Shown here in pieces: positions 26,536 through 35,516 of a stretch of DNA of 44,738 nt. Each line of letters begins with the position of its first letter. Position 1 is the stretch's first letter. The stretch is taken from NCBI RefSeq assembly GCF_028692895.1, contig NZ_JAQUWN010000027.1:1-44738 (forward strand), read 5' to 3'. A program made the translations under genes and the position numbers. The DNA comes from Pseudodesulfovibrio sp. GTDB taxonomy: Bacteria; Desulfobacterota; Desulfovibrionia; Desulfovibrionales; Desulfovibrionaceae. Under the pieces are notes generated by a model. It had not been told where the DNA came from. It did not search any database and saw only the letters and a program-made list of their open reading frames with translations.

Positions 26536-26577
26536 CTCCACCGGGGATGCCCGAAAAAAATCCGGGCGCCGGTGGAG
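26536..26577. other. Inverted repeat downstream of the small zinc-site gene
   Basis: CTCCACCGG (26536-26544) pairs with CCGGTGGAG (26569-26577), and GCCCG (26549-26553) with CGGGC (26563-26567), around an A-rich loop. It lies just behind the stop of the - strand gene at 26583 and could end its transcription, although the T-run on that strand falls in the loop. The rest of 26367-26582 shows no gene. Confidence 0.5.
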
Positions 26578-26582
26578 CCGCG

Positions 26583-26951
26583 TCAGGCGTTCACCTTGGG
26601 CGATTCGGTCAGATGTTCGCGGCACAGCCAGATGATGGACTGACGATTAACGTCGAAATGCGGACTGACGTCGCCGGTCGCCCCGCAGATGGCGCACTGG
26701 TGCCCCTCCTCGCACTGCGGGAAGCAGTCGATGGAATTGAGCATCTTGTTGAAGCGATCGATGTAGCGAAACATCGGATGCTTGCGATGGCGGCGGATAT
26801 CCTTGCTGTTCAGCTTGCCGTTGTCGTTGACCTTGACCGTGATCATGCGGGAGCGGTTGATGAGCCCCTCCTTCTTGTTCATGACCACCTTGGTCGGTTC
26901 TTCCCAGCGGCAGATGATCCGCTTTCGTTCCTGATCATAACGCATGGACAT
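26583..26951 (-). CDS. Small hypothetical protein with a putative zinc site
   Basis: I do not recognise this 122-residue protein. The N-terminal 70 residues are rich in Arg, Lys and Asn (ERKRIICRWEEPTKVVMNKK). The C-terminal half has CFPQCEEGHQCAICG and, 20 residues later, WLCREH, an arrangement of C/H residues that could bind one zinc ion. No signal peptide or membrane segment is seen. A good ribosome site (AAAGGAGA) 6 nt upstream of ATG 26951 supports it as a real gene; a second ATG follows two codons later. It stands alone between convergent features, with no operon partner. Confidence 0.7.
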   Translation of the reverse strand: MSMRYDQERKRIICRWEEPTKVVMNKKEGLINRSRMITVKVNDNGKLNSKDIRRHRKHPMFRYIDRFNKMLNSIDCFPQCEEGHQCAICGATGDVSPHFDVNRQSIIWLCREHLTESPKVNA

Positions 26952-27052
26952 GGCGTTCTCCTTTGGTTGACCCTTTTCAAGCCTTCCCTGTCAGCCATCG
27001 GGAATAGTTGCTCGTATCCACACCCCCGGACCGGGCCCCAACCGGTCCTTGA

Positions 27053-27355
27053 CTACATCACGAAATCGACGGCCTTGCGGCTGTTCACCACACCCTTGAT
27101 GAAGGCGACGCACGCCTGGTGCTCGGGGTGGCTCTGGTAATGATCCAGGGCGGCCGCGTCGTCGTGATCCGAACACAGCAGGATATCGCAGCACGGCTCT
27201 CCCCCCAGGATCTCCATGCTCACGGCGATGTCACGCAGCCCCTCGATACGCCCTTTCAGCGCTTCGAGCATACCCTTCATTTTTACGGCGTTTTCCTTGG
27301 CGGTGACGCCGTCCACTTCCTCTTTCAACGTCCACATGACGATGTGTCTGACCAT
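27053..27355 (-). CDS. Dabb (stress-responsive alpha/beta barrel) domain protein
   Basis: The 100-residue protein is a complete dimeric alpha/beta barrel (Dabb) domain: MVRHIVMWTLKEEVDG, the helix ENAVKMKGMLEALKGRIEG, CDILLCSDHDDAAALDHYQS, HPEHQACVAFIK and VVNSRKAVDFVM. The first-strand His and the HPEH turn are conserved in the family. Functions are diverse and mostly unknown; in bacteria such proteins are often small cytoplasmic stress proteins. It stands alone. A weak hairpin (27028-27034 with 27042-27048) lies just behind its stop. Confidence 0.87.
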   Translation of the reverse strand: MVRHIVMWTLKEEVDGVTAKENAVKMKGMLEALKGRIEGLRDIAVSMEILGGEPCCDILLCSDHDDAAALDHYQSHPEHQACVAFIKGVVNSRKAVDFVM

Positions 27356-27485
27356 TTGTCTCTCTCTTACCTGTGCAATTCCAGAATGTTGCGAGCCACC
27401 AGGGCCAATGCGCAGTTTTCCTTAATAGGAACTGTAAGCATTAACCGACCACTTGTCAGCATTTCCGATCAATTTATAAAGGCTC

Positions 27486-29063
27486 TCATTGCATTTCGCG
27501 GATGATGCGGCCGAGATCACCCGAAAGCTGGGCCAGCCGCTCGATGGCCTGTGAGGCGTCCTGCATCAGCAGGCCGGTCTCGCCGCAAAGCTGGTTCATG
27601 TCTATGGTGGCCCGGTTGATTTCGTCGCTGGTGGCGGACTGCTGCTCCGCCGCCGTGGCGATGGAGCGGACCCGGTCGGACGTGGCCTGGGCCACCACGA
27701 CGATGTCGGCCAGGGCGTCGCCGGACTTGCCCGCCATCTCGGTGCTCCGTCCCACGGCGCGCACGGCGGCCCCGGTGGCCTCCACATTGGCCCGCGCGCC
27801 CTCCTGGATGCCGGTGATGGCGGCGTGCACCTCGTTGGTGGCCTGCATGGTCTTCTCGGCCAGCTTGCGGACCTCGTCCGCGACCACGGCGAATCCCCGG
27901 CCCGCCTCGCCCGCCCGGGCCGCCTCGATGGCGGCGTTGAGGGCCAGCAGGTTGGTCTGGTCGGCGATGTCCTCGATGACCCCGAGCACCTTGCCGATCC
28001 CGTCGGCCCGCTCGTCGAGCTCCTCCATGGACTGGCGCAACTCCTCCGCACGGCCCGCCACTTCGTTGATCGCCGTGACCGCGTCGGCCACGATGTGCGA
28101 GCCGTCCTCGGCGCTGGCGCGGGCCTTTTCGGCGTCCTCGGCCGCCTCCTGGGCATGGCGGGCCACTTCGAGGACCGTGGCGTTCATTTCCTCCATGGCC
28201 GTGGCGGTCTCGCCGGTGCGGGCCGTCTGGAGTGCGGCCCCCTCGTGCGCCCTGCTCACCAGCGTGCGCAGTTGGGTCGCGGCGTCGGCCAGCTCCTCGG
28301 ACACCTCGGTGGCCTCGGCGGCGGCCTTCCCGATGCGCTCGTTCTGCTGGGTGATCGCCCGCTCGTGGCGCTTCAGCTCCGTGGTGTTCAGGTACAGGCA
28401 GCAGCCTCCGGTAACCTCGCCCTCCACGTCGGTCAGGGGGAAAAGGTTGATGAGCACGTGAATGTCGCTGCCGTCCTCGTGGATGAACTTGGCCTCCACG
28501 TTCATGCCCCGGCTGTTGTGCTCCATGCAGTCGGCGATCTTGGAGCGCCTGTCGTCCTTGTAGAATATCCGGGAAATCTGCTTGCCGTAGAAAAACTCCG
28601 GCTCCCTGGGGGAACCGAGCATATCCAGGCACTCGCGGTTCAGGAAGGCCACGTTCGAGTCCGTATCCACAATGCAGATGGGAATGGGCAGCCCCTTGAG
28701 AAAGCTCTCGGAAAAGCCCAGGCGCTCCTTGAACCGCTCCGACAGCTCGCGGATGCCCGCGCCCAGGACGGGCAGCGCGCGGGCCAGCCCGTCCCCGTCC
28801 GTCTCGGCATAGCGGGCGTCGAGAATGCGCCGTACATATTCCGAGGCCAGGGTCAGGGGGAGGCCGACGCTGCGCCCAAGCAGCAACGCCAGCGCGACGC
28901 CGTACAGGCAGAAGACGGCAAGCAGGATGCCGAGGGCCCCGCCCGAGCCCAGGCTGTCGCCCAGCCAGGCAACCGCCCCGAACGAGAGCGCCGCGCCCAG
29001 GGCGAGCACGCCAAGATAAGTAATGAAAACAGTACGAATCGGGGAATCTGTCTTTACCGACAT
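27486..29063 (-). CDS. Methyl-accepting chemotaxis protein with cytoplasmic PAS domain
   Basis: The 525-residue receptor has two adjacent membrane segments (about 13-32 and 40-62) with only a short loop between, so it has no periplasmic sensor. A HAMP-like stretch follows, then a PAS domain (about 120-235: [31 protein letters not shown]), and the long coiled-coil signalling domain (about 240-525) whose hairpin tip is intact ([20 protein letters not shown], then [18 protein letters not shown]). It therefore senses an internal signal, perhaps redox or energy state. Glutamine/glutamate pairs suitable for methylation occur on the helices. GGGAGGG precedes ATG 29063. It is transcribed alone, and no other chemotaxis gene is nearby. 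Confidence 0.92.
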   Translation of the reverse strand: MSVKTDSPIRTVFITYLGVLALGAALSFGAVAWLGDSLGSGGALGILLAVFCLYGVALALLLGRSVGLPLTLASEYVRRILDARYAETDGDGLARALPVLGAGIRELSERFKERLGFSESFLKGLPIPICIVDTDSNVAFLNRECLDMLGSPREPEFFYGKQISRIFYKDDRRSKIADCMEHNSRGMNVEAKFIHEDGSDIHVLINLFPLTDVEGEVTGGCCLYLNTTELKRHERAITQQNERIGKAAAEATEVSEELADAATQLRTLVSRAHEGAALQTARTGETATAMEEMNATVLEVARHAQEAAEDAEKARASAEDGSHIVADAVTAINEVAGRAEELRQSMEELDERADGIGKVLGVIEDIADQTNLLALNAAIEAARAGEAGRGFAVVADEVRKLAEKTMQATNEVHAAITGIQEGARANVEATGAAVRAVGRSTEMAGKSGDALADIVVVAQATSDRVRSIATAAEQQSATSDEINRATIDMNQLCGETGLLMQDASQAIERLAQLSGDLGRIIREMQ

Positions 29064-29128
29064 CAGCTTTCCCTCCCGGATCGGTTCAATGAACTCTCGT
29101 TATCTGGATACACGTCCGGCCTATGGAG

Positions 29129-29167
29129 AAAAAATGGACTCCCCGCCCCGCAGCGGGCGGGGAGTCC
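29129..29167 (-). terminator. Terminator of the lactate operon
   Basis: A 13-bp perfect GC-rich stem (29136-29148 with 29155-29167) is followed on the - strand by TTTTTT (29134-29129). It lies behind the last gene of the operon and in front of the chemoreceptor. Confidence 0.9.
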
Positions 29168-29252
29168 GACATGAAGGCTCGGTCCGGAGGAAGCGGTTTT
29201 GCTTCGAGGAATTGCGGTCCAACCGTCAATAAGCCTCATGCCAAATATGGCG

Positions 29253-29275
29253 CGGCGGCCGCATAGCGGCCGCCG
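29253..29275 (-). other. GC hairpin just after the lutB-lutA stop
   Basis: A perfect 10-bp stem (29253-29262 with 29266-29275) and a 3-nt loop begin 6 nt past the stop codon. There is no T-run; with the terminator behind it, it may stabilise the 3' end. Confidence 0.6.
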
Positions 29276-29280
29276 ACGGG

Positions 29281-31434
29281 TTATTTCTTCTTGCTGTCGT
29301 CCAGGAGCTCGGCCACGTGGCGTACCTTGATGCTGGAGCCGCGCCGCTTGAGGCCGCCGCGCAACTGCATGATGCAGCCCGGACAGTCGGTATACAGCTC
29401 GGAAGCGCCGGTGGCCTCCACGTTGTCCAGCTTCTTGCGCAGCAGCTCGGCCGAGAGTTCCGGGAACTTCATGGAGAAGGTGCCGCCGAAACCGCAGCAG
29501 ACCTCTTCCTCGGCGCAGGGCACGTACTCCTTGCCCGCCTTGGCCAGCAGCTCGCGCGGGGCCTCATGCACGTCCAGCCCCCGGCAAAGGTGGCACGGCG
29601 CGTGGTAGGTGGCCTTGCCGCCGCTGCCCTTGAACTCGTCCGCCTTCACCTTGAGCACGTCGTTGACGAAGGAGGAATAGTCCATGATCTTGGCCGAGAA
29701 GTCGTCTGCGCGCAGCTTGAGGCTCGGCTTGCCCATGACCAGCTTGGGGTAGTTGTGCTTGAGGTGCGCGGCGCAGGAGGCGCAGAGCGTGATGATGTAG
29801 TCGTACTTCGAGGGATCGAAGGCCGCCAGGTTCTGGGCCGCCACGTCGTGGGAGGCCTTCATCTCGCCCATCATCTGCACGGGCAGGCCGCAGCAGGTCT
29901 GGCCCATGGGATAGTCCATGGACACGCCCTCGGCCTCGAAGAGGCGGACGGCGGACTGCATCTGCTCGGGATAGACGAAGTCCTGCACGCAGCCCGAGAA
30001 CAGGGCCACGCGGTACTTCGGGTTCTCCACGCGCGGCGCATTCTGCTGCCACCAGTCGCGGAACGGCTTTTCCGCGATGGTCGGCAGGGCCCGGAAGGAG
30101 TGCTCCTTGGAGAAGATCATGGGCAGGTGGCGGATGAAGCCGTCTTTCTCCGCCACGGGGCGCTGCCCCCACTTGGCGGCGCGCAGCAGGCCGTGGAAGA
30201 GCTTGCGGTTGCGCAGCACCTGGCCGAGCAGCACCGAGGGCAGCGGATGCCCGTCCTCCTCCATGATCCGGGCATGGATGGTCTTTATCAGGCGGGGCAG
30301 GTCGATGCCGCCCGCGCAGACGTCCTTGCACGCCTCGCAGTTGATGCAGTTCTGGACCAGGTTCTTGGCCTTTTCCTTGCCGTGGAAGAAGTAGGTCAGG
30401 ATCAGGCCGATGGCGCCGATGTAGATGTGGCCCATCTTGTGCCCGCCCACCAGCCGGTAGACCGGGCAGACGTTGGCGCAGGCGCCGCAACGCACGCAAC
30501 GGTTGACCTGGGAGAAGAGCGGGTCCTTGACCAGCTCGCTGCGCCCGTTGTCCAGAAACACGTAGTGGATTTCCTTCTTGCCGTCCTCGGCCGCCAGGCA
30601 CTCGTTGGCCCCGGTGATCCAGGTCACGTAGGACGTGATCTGCTGGCCGGTGGCGTTGCGCGGCAGGACCTTGAGGATGCGCAGTGCGTCGTGCAGGGTG
30701 GGCAGCAGCTTGTCGATGCCCATGAGCGCGACGTGGACCCGGGGCAGCGTGGTGACCAGGCGGGCGTTGCCCTCGTTGGTCACGATGCCGATGCCGCCGG
30801 TCTCGGCGATGGCGAAGTTGGCGCCGGAGATGCCCATGTCCGCTTCGATGTACTTGCTGCGCAGCTCGCGGCGGGCGACCTTGACCAGCTTTTCGATCTC
30901 GGTGTCCTGCTTCTTGCCGGTGACCTCGGTGAAAAGGTCGCCCACCTGGAAGCGGGAGAGGTGGATGGCGGGCATGACCATGTGGGACGGGCCCTCGTGG
31001 CGGAGCTGGATGATCCACTCGCCCAGGTCGGTCTCGGTCACTTCGATGCCCGCGGCCTCCAGGTCGTGGTTGAGGAGAATCTCCTCGGCGGTCATGGACT
31101 TGGATTTGACGATCTTCTTGCACTCGGCGTCGCGGGCGATCTTGGTGATGATCTTGTTGGCCTCGTCGGCATCGTGGGCGAAATGGACGTGCACGCCCGC
31201 CGCCTCGGCGTTGGCCTTGAACTCGGCGTAGAGGCGATCGAAATCGGCGGCCGCGGCGTCCTTGGAGGCGGCGATCTCGCCGATCAGCCCCTTGACGTCT
31301 ATTCCCTTGAAGGCGTTGGCCCGGCCGGCGCGGTAGGCGACGGCGAAATTGTCCAGGGTGGTGCGCAGGAAGTCGTTGTCCAGGGACTCGCGCAGTTCCT
31401 CGCGGTATTCCTTGAGATCGTGAGCTTTCTGCAT
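29281..31434 (-). CDS. Fused LutB-LutA-type lactate oxidation iron-sulfur protein
   Basis: In one 717-residue chain this joins two subunits that are separate in Bacillus. The first part (about 1-400) is LutB-like: a LUD domain (KSMTAEEILLNHDLEAAGIE, SGANFAIAETGGIGIVTNEG) and two ferredoxin sites, CVRCGACANVC (near 311) and CINCEACKDVC (near 363). The rest is LutA-like, with the two cysteine-rich CCG domains: FSGCVQDFVYP and CCGLPVQMMG (near 481 and 515), then CHLCR, CCGFGGTFSMKF (near 648) and CPGC. With LutC it forms an L-lactate dehydrogenase that passes electrons to the quinone or redox pool. It starts 2 nt after lutC and is the last gene of the operon. In D. vulgaris a protein of the same fused form is, as I recall, part of lactate oxidation. 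Confidence 0.92.
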   Translation of the reverse strand: MQKAHDLKEYREELRESLDNDFLRTTLDNFAVAYRAGRANAFKGIDVKGLIGEIAASKDAAAADFDRLYAEFKANAEAAGVHVHFAHDADEANKIITKIARDAECKKIVKSKSMTAEEILLNHDLEAAGIEVTETDLGEWIIQLRHEGPSHMVMPAIHLSRFQVGDLFTEVTGKKQDTEIEKLVKVARRELRSKYIEADMGISGANFAIAETGGIGIVTNEGNARLVTTLPRVHVALMGIDKLLPTLHDALRILKVLPRNATGQQITSYVTWITGANECLAAEDGKKEIHYVFLDNGRSELVKDPLFSQVNRCVRCGACANVCPVYRLVGGHKMGHIYIGAIGLILTYFFHGKEKAKNLVQNCINCEACKDVCAGGIDLPRLIKTIHARIMEEDGHPLPSVLLGQVLRNRKLFHGLLRAAKWGQRPVAEKDGFIRHLPMIFSKEHSFRALPTIAEKPFRDWWQQNAPRVENPKYRVALFSGCVQDFVYPEQMQSAVRLFEAEGVSMDYPMGQTCCGLPVQMMGEMKASHDVAAQNLAAFDPSKYDYIITLCASCAAHLKHNYPKLVMGKPSLKLRADDFSAKIMDYSSFVNDVLKVKADEFKGSGGKATYHAPCHLCRGLDVHEAPRELLAKAGKEYVPCAEEEVCCGFGGTFSMKFPELSAELLRKKLDNVEATGASELYTDCPGCIMQLRGGLKRRGSSIKVRHVAELLDDSKKK

Positions 31435-31436
31435 GG

Positions 31437-32063
31437 CTAGTCCTCCAGGAGCAGGATGTGCAGTTCAAGGGGGCCGTGCACGCCCAGGGCGAGCACGCGC
31501 TCGATATCCGCAGTACGGCTCGCGCCGGTGACGAAGGCCAGGTAGTCCGGCGTGTTCTTCATGCGGGTGAGCATCATCTTTTCCACGGCGTAGGTGTTGG
31601 CTCGTATCTTGGACGCGGACAGCATGCAGACGTGAAATTCGCTGACCATGGTCGCCAGTCGCAGGTCCTCGCTCGGGCAGTCGATCATCAGCGTGCCGGT
31701 GTCGGCAATGCCGTACTCGGCAACGGTGAACCCGATGTCCAGACCGGCCAGCTTGTCGCGCAGGCCGCTGTTGATGCACTCGAAACCGGCCTTCTTGGCC
31801 TTGGTGGCGAGCTTTTTGTAGAGCTCGGGCTTCAGGCCGGGCGCGGCGATGACCTTCCGCTGCTTCTCGTCGCAAAGGTCGCCCGCCTTGTCGGAGACCG
31901 CCAGGTCGCAGCCGCTGACCAAAAGCTGGCAGGCCTCTTTCCGGTCACACAGGTCGACGACGTAGGCGATGGCCTCGTCCTCGTTCGCTATGGCGACCAC
32001 GGTGGCGGAAACGAGCTCCGCCTTTTCCTTGAATCGCTGGGAAATGGATTCCTGCGAAGACAT
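31437..32063 (-). CDS. lutC: LutC-type LUD-domain subunit of lactate dehydrogenase
   Basis: The 208-residue protein is a single LUD domain like LutC/LldG: GFTVAEYGIADTGTLMIDCP and LATMVSEFHVCMLSASKI are the family core, and GASRTADIERVLALGVHGPL closes it, the usual C-terminal signature. It is the third component of the LutABC lactate-oxidising complex, whose A and B parts are fused in the next gene. I chose ATG 32063 because GGAGGAGG lies upstream; the frame is open 19 codons further but with no ribosome site. It is separated by 75 nt from ackA and by 2 nt from the fused lutB-lutA gene. Confidence 0.92.
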   Translation of the reverse strand: MSSQESISQRFKEKAELVSATVVAIANEDEAIAYVVDLCDRKEACQLLVSGCDLAVSDKAGDLCDEKQRKVIAAPGLKPELYKKLATKAKKAGFECINSGLRDKLAGLDIGFTVAEYGIADTGTLMIDCPSEDLRLATMVSEFHVCMLSASKIRANTYAVEKMMLTRMKNTPDYLAFVTGASRTADIERVLALGVHGPLELHILLLED

Positions 32064-32138
32064 TGATATTGACCTCCTCCGTATGCCCCAAGCCCCCTCC
32101 CTCCGGAGGGGGCTCCGCAACGGGCTTGTAGTTATACC

Positions 32139-33341
32139 CTAACCAGCGACAAGCGCCAGGGTCTCACGGGCAATGGCCAGCTCCTCGTTGGTCGGGATGA
32201 CCCATATGGAGACGGGGCTGTCGTCCGTGCTTATCTTGCGCGGGTCCTTGGAGCGGACCGCGTTGGCCTCTTGGTTGATCTTCATGCCGAAGGGCTCCAG
32301 CCCCTCGATGGTCTTGGCGCGCACGACGTCGTCGTTCTCGCCGATGCCCGCAGTGAAGACCACGCCGTCCACACGGCCGAGAACGGCCATGTAGGCGCCG
32401 ATGTATTTGCGGCTCCGGTAGGTCTGGACGGCCAGGGCCAGTTTGGCGCGCTCGTCGCCCTTCCCGATGGCCGCGTGGATGTCGCGCATGTCGTTCATGC
32501 CGCACAGCCCCTTGAGGCCGGACTCCTTGTGCAGGATGTTGTCGATGGCGGCCACGTCCAGGCCGCGGTTCACGGCCAGGTAGTTGTGCACAGCCGGGTC
32601 CACGTCGCCGGAGCGGGTGCCCATGACCAGCCCCTCCAGCGGGGTCAGGCCCATGGAGGTGTCCACGCACAGGCCGTTCTTGACGGCGGCCATGGAGGCG
32701 CCGTTGCCCATGTGGATGGTGATGAGGTTGGTCTCCTCCAGGGGCTTGCCCAGGAGACGGGCGCACTCGCCGGCCACGTACTTGTGGGAGGTGCCGTGCG
32801 CGCCGTAGCGGCGGATGCGGTCCTTCTCGTAGTACTCGTAGGGAATGGCGTACATGTAAGCGTGCGACGGCATGGTCTGGTGGAACGCGGTGTCGAACAC
32901 CAGGATCTGGGGCACGCCGGGGAACAGTCTGGTGGCGTCCTTGGCCCCGCCCAGGTTGGCCGGGTTGTGCAGGGGCGCCAGCCGCTCGGTTTCGGTCAGG
33001 GCGGGCCACAGGTCGTCGGTGATGATGAGCGAGGCGTTGAACGGGCCGCCCGCCACCACGCGGTGGCCCACGGCGCTGATCTCGTCCTTGGAGCAGACCG
33101 CGCTTTCGCCCTGGGTAATGAGGTCGATGACCATCTGGAGGCCCACCCCGTGGTCGGGGATGGGCTGCTCCAGGTTGACGACCATCTGCCTTTCGGTGCC
33201 GGGGTGCGCCTTGTTGATCAGGCTGCCCTGCTCCTCGCCGATGCGCTCCACCAGTCCGGAGACCAGGACGGACTCGTCTTCCATGTCCAGCAGTTGATAC
33301 TTGATGGAGGAACTGCCGGAGTTGATAACCAGAATCTTCAT
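32139..33341 (-). CDS. ackA: Acetate kinase
   Basis: The 400-residue protein has all acetate kinase landmarks: KILVINSGSSSIKYQLL at the start, AVGHRVVAGG, the catalytic PLHNPANL region, FDTAFHQTMP, RRYGAHGTSHKYV, ITIHMGNGASMAAV and VFTAGIGENDD. It makes ATP from acetyl phosphate, releasing acetate, and is the substrate-level ATP step of lactate oxidation in sulfate reducers. A complete active site is visible (Asn7, Arg in HRVVAG, the Asp in FDTAFH, Arg in RRYGAHG). It is 30 nt downstream of pta, with which it works. Confidence 0.98.
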   Translation of the reverse strand: MKILVINSGSSSIKYQLLDMEDESVLVSGLVERIGEEQGSLINKAHPGTERQMVVNLEQPIPDHGVGLQMVIDLITQGESAVCSKDEISAVGHRVVAGGPFNASLIITDDLWPALTETERLAPLHNPANLGGAKDATRLFPGVPQILVFDTAFHQTMPSHAYMYAIPYEYYEKDRIRRYGAHGTSHKYVAGECARLLGKPLEETNLITIHMGNGASMAAVKNGLCVDTSMGLTPLEGLVMGTRSGDVDPAVHNYLAVNRGLDVAAIDNILHKESGLKGLCGMNDMRDIHAAIGKGDERAKLALAVQTYRSRKYIGAYMAVLGRVDGVVFTAGIGENDDVVRAKTIEGLEPFGMKINQEANAVRSKDPRKISTDDSPVSIWVIPTNEELAIARETLALVAG

Positions 33342-33371
33342 TATGCTGACGCCCTTTCTCGGTTGCTTAAA

Positions 33372-35489
33372 CTACTTGCCCTTTTCAGCCTGGGCCTGGA
33401 TGGCCGTGATGGCCACGGTGTTGACGATATCCGGGACGAGGCAGCCGCGCGACAGGTCGTTGACGGGCTTGTTCAGTCCCTGCAGCACCGGGCCGATGGC
33501 CACGGCGTTGGCGGCGCGCTGCACCGCCTTGTAGGTGTTGTTGCCGGTGTTCAGGTCCGGGAAGATGAAGACCGTGGCGTGTCCCGCCACGTCGGAATCG
33601 GGCATCTTGACGGCCGCCACGTCCGGGTCCACGGCCGCGTCGTACTGGAGCGGCCCCTCGATGGGGAAGTCCAGGCCGCGCTCCCGGCACAACTGCTTGG
33701 CGATGGCCGCGGCCTCGGTGACCTTCTCGACGTCCTCGCCCTTGCCGGAGGAGCCGGTGGAGTAGCTGAGCAGGGCCACGCGCGGCTCGATGCCGAAGAC
33801 CTTGGCGGTCTCGGCCGAACCGATGGCGATCTCGGCCAACTGGCGGGCGTCCGGATTCGGGTTGACCGCGCAGTCGCCGTAGACCAGGACCCGGTCCTTG
33901 AGGCACATCAGGAACACGGACGAGACGATGGAGCATCCCGGCTTGGTCTTGATGAACTCGAAGGCGGGCCGGATGGTCTGGGCCGTGGTGGTCACCGAGC
34001 CGGAGACCATGCCGTCGGCAAGGCCCTTGTACACCATCATGGTGCCGAAGTAGGTCGGATCGGACATGCGGTCCCAGGCCATTTCGGCGATGACGCCCTT
34101 CTTCTTTCGCAGCTCCAGGTATTCCTCGGCGAAGCTGTCGAGCAGCGGCGACTCGGCCGGGTCGATGATCTGCGCCTGGGAGATGTCCAGGCCGAACTTG
34201 GAGGCGTTGTCGCGAATGACCTGTTCGCGGCCGAGCAGGATGATTTCGGCCACGCCGCGCCGCAGCAGGATGTCGGCCGCGCGCAGGATGCGCTCGCCGG
34301 AGCCCTCGGGCAGGACGATGCGCTGCTTGTCGCGGGACGCCTTGTCCACCAGGAAGTACTCGAACATCTTCGGGGTGATCCGGGTGTCCCGCTCCTCGAC
34401 CACGCGCTCGCGCAGCTCGGTGGCGTCGACGTGGCTGGCGAAGTCGCCCAGCGCGGTGGCGATGCGCTGGTAGTCGTCCTTCTCGATGCGTCCGTAAAGC
34501 CGGTTGAGCTCCTGGACGTTGTAATAGGTGTGGCCCTTGACCGAGAGCACGGGCACGGGCACGCCGGTCCAGCCCTCGATGAGCCGGTGCACCGACTCGG
34601 ACACGGGCAGTCCTCCGGTAAGGACGATGCCCGCAATGTCCGGGTAGGCGCTGGAGAGCCGGGAAGTCAGGCAGGCCAGGATGATATCCGACCGGTCGCC
34701 GGGGGTGATGACCAGGCTCCCCTTCTTGATGTACTGGAGGAAGTTGCCGATCTGCATGGCCGCGACGAGGTAGTTGTCCACCAGCCCGGACATGCCGCTG
34801 TGCCCGTAGAGGACGTCGGCGTCCAGCCAGCGCTTGACGTCGCCCATGGAGGGCTTGCCCAGCGCTTCGTTCTCGGGAATGACGTAGACCGGCATGGGCT
34901 CCTTGCAATGGACCTTGCATTGGATGTCCTTGGCCATGTCCCGGGTCATGCCCGCCGGGGCGCGGTTGATGATGCAGCCCACCAGGTCCACGCCCTTTTC
35001 CTCAAGGGTGTCCACCGTGGTCTGGGAGAGTGAGACCACCTCCTCGGGCGTCTTTTCACGGCCCGAGGAGATGATCAGCACCGGTGCGCCGATATTGGCC
35101 GCGATCTCCGCGTTCAGGTCGAACTCGAAGGCCGGGTCCTTGCCCTTGAAATCCGTGCCCTCGCAAAGCACGAAGTCGTACTCGCCTTCCAACACCTTAT
35201 ACTTGTTGAGGATGTTCTCAAGCATCAGTGCGTGCTGGCCGGAGTTGGTCAGCTCGCGCGCCTGCTTGAGGGTGTAGGCATAAGTGTCGCGATAGGGGAT
35301 GGAGAGCTTGAAGTGCTCGATCAGCAGCGAGATGTCGTGGTCTTCCCGCCCCTCGCCGGGGTCGTTGATGATGGGACGGAAGATGGCGACGTTATCCACT
35401 TCCTTCAACAACATCTGCATCACGCCGAGGATGACGGCGGACTTGCCGCTACGCTCCTCGGTTGCACTCACATACAGATTCTTGGACAT
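33372..35489 (-). CDS. pta: Phosphate acetyltransferase, long three-domain form
   Basis: The 705-residue enzyme has the N-terminal BioD-like P-loop domain (ATEERSGKSAVILGVMQMLL), a central DRTGG regulatory domain (about 215-330; GSLVITPGDRSDIILACL), and the C-terminal catalytic PTA domain (from about 375; IVLPEGSGERILRAADILL, then GAVNP-type sequence DCAVNPNPDARQLAEIAIGS and SYSTGSSGKGEDVEKV). It converts acetyl-CoA and phosphate to acetyl phosphate for AckA. Length and layout equal those of other long bacterial Pta enzymes, in which the N-terminal part is thought to modulate activity. AAGGAAAG precedes ATG 35489. Confidence 0.97.
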   Translation of the reverse strand: MSKNLYVSATEERSGKSAVILGVMQMLLKEVDNVAIFRPIINDPGEGREDHDISLLIEHFKLSIPYRDTYAYTLKQARELTNSGQHALMLENILNKYKVLEGEYDFVLCEGTDFKGKDPAFEFDLNAEIAANIGAPVLIISSGREKTPEEVVSLSQTTVDTLEEKGVDLVGCIINRAPAGMTRDMAKDIQCKVHCKEPMPVYVIPENEALGKPSMGDVKRWLDADVLYGHSGMSGLVDNYLVAAMQIGNFLQYIKKGSLVITPGDRSDIILACLTSRLSSAYPDIAGIVLTGGLPVSESVHRLIEGWTGVPVPVLSVKGHTYYNVQELNRLYGRIEKDDYQRIATALGDFASHVDATELRERVVEERDTRITPKMFEYFLVDKASRDKQRIVLPEGSGERILRAADILLRRGVAEIILLGREQVIRDNASKFGLDISQAQIIDPAESPLLDSFAEEYLELRKKKGVIAEMAWDRMSDPTYFGTMMVYKGLADGMVSGSVTTTAQTIRPAFEFIKTKPGCSIVSSVFLMCLKDRVLVYGDCAVNPNPDARQLAEIAIGSAETAKVFGIEPRVALLSYSTGSSGKGEDVEKVTEAAAIAKQLCRERGLDFPIEGPLQYDAAVDPDVAAVKMPDSDVAGHATVFIFPDLNTGNNTYKAVQRAANAVAIGPVLQGLNKPVNDLSRGCLVPDIVNTVAITAIQAQAEKGK

Positions 35490-35516
35490 TTTTCTTCTTT
35501 CCTTAGGTTGACCGTT

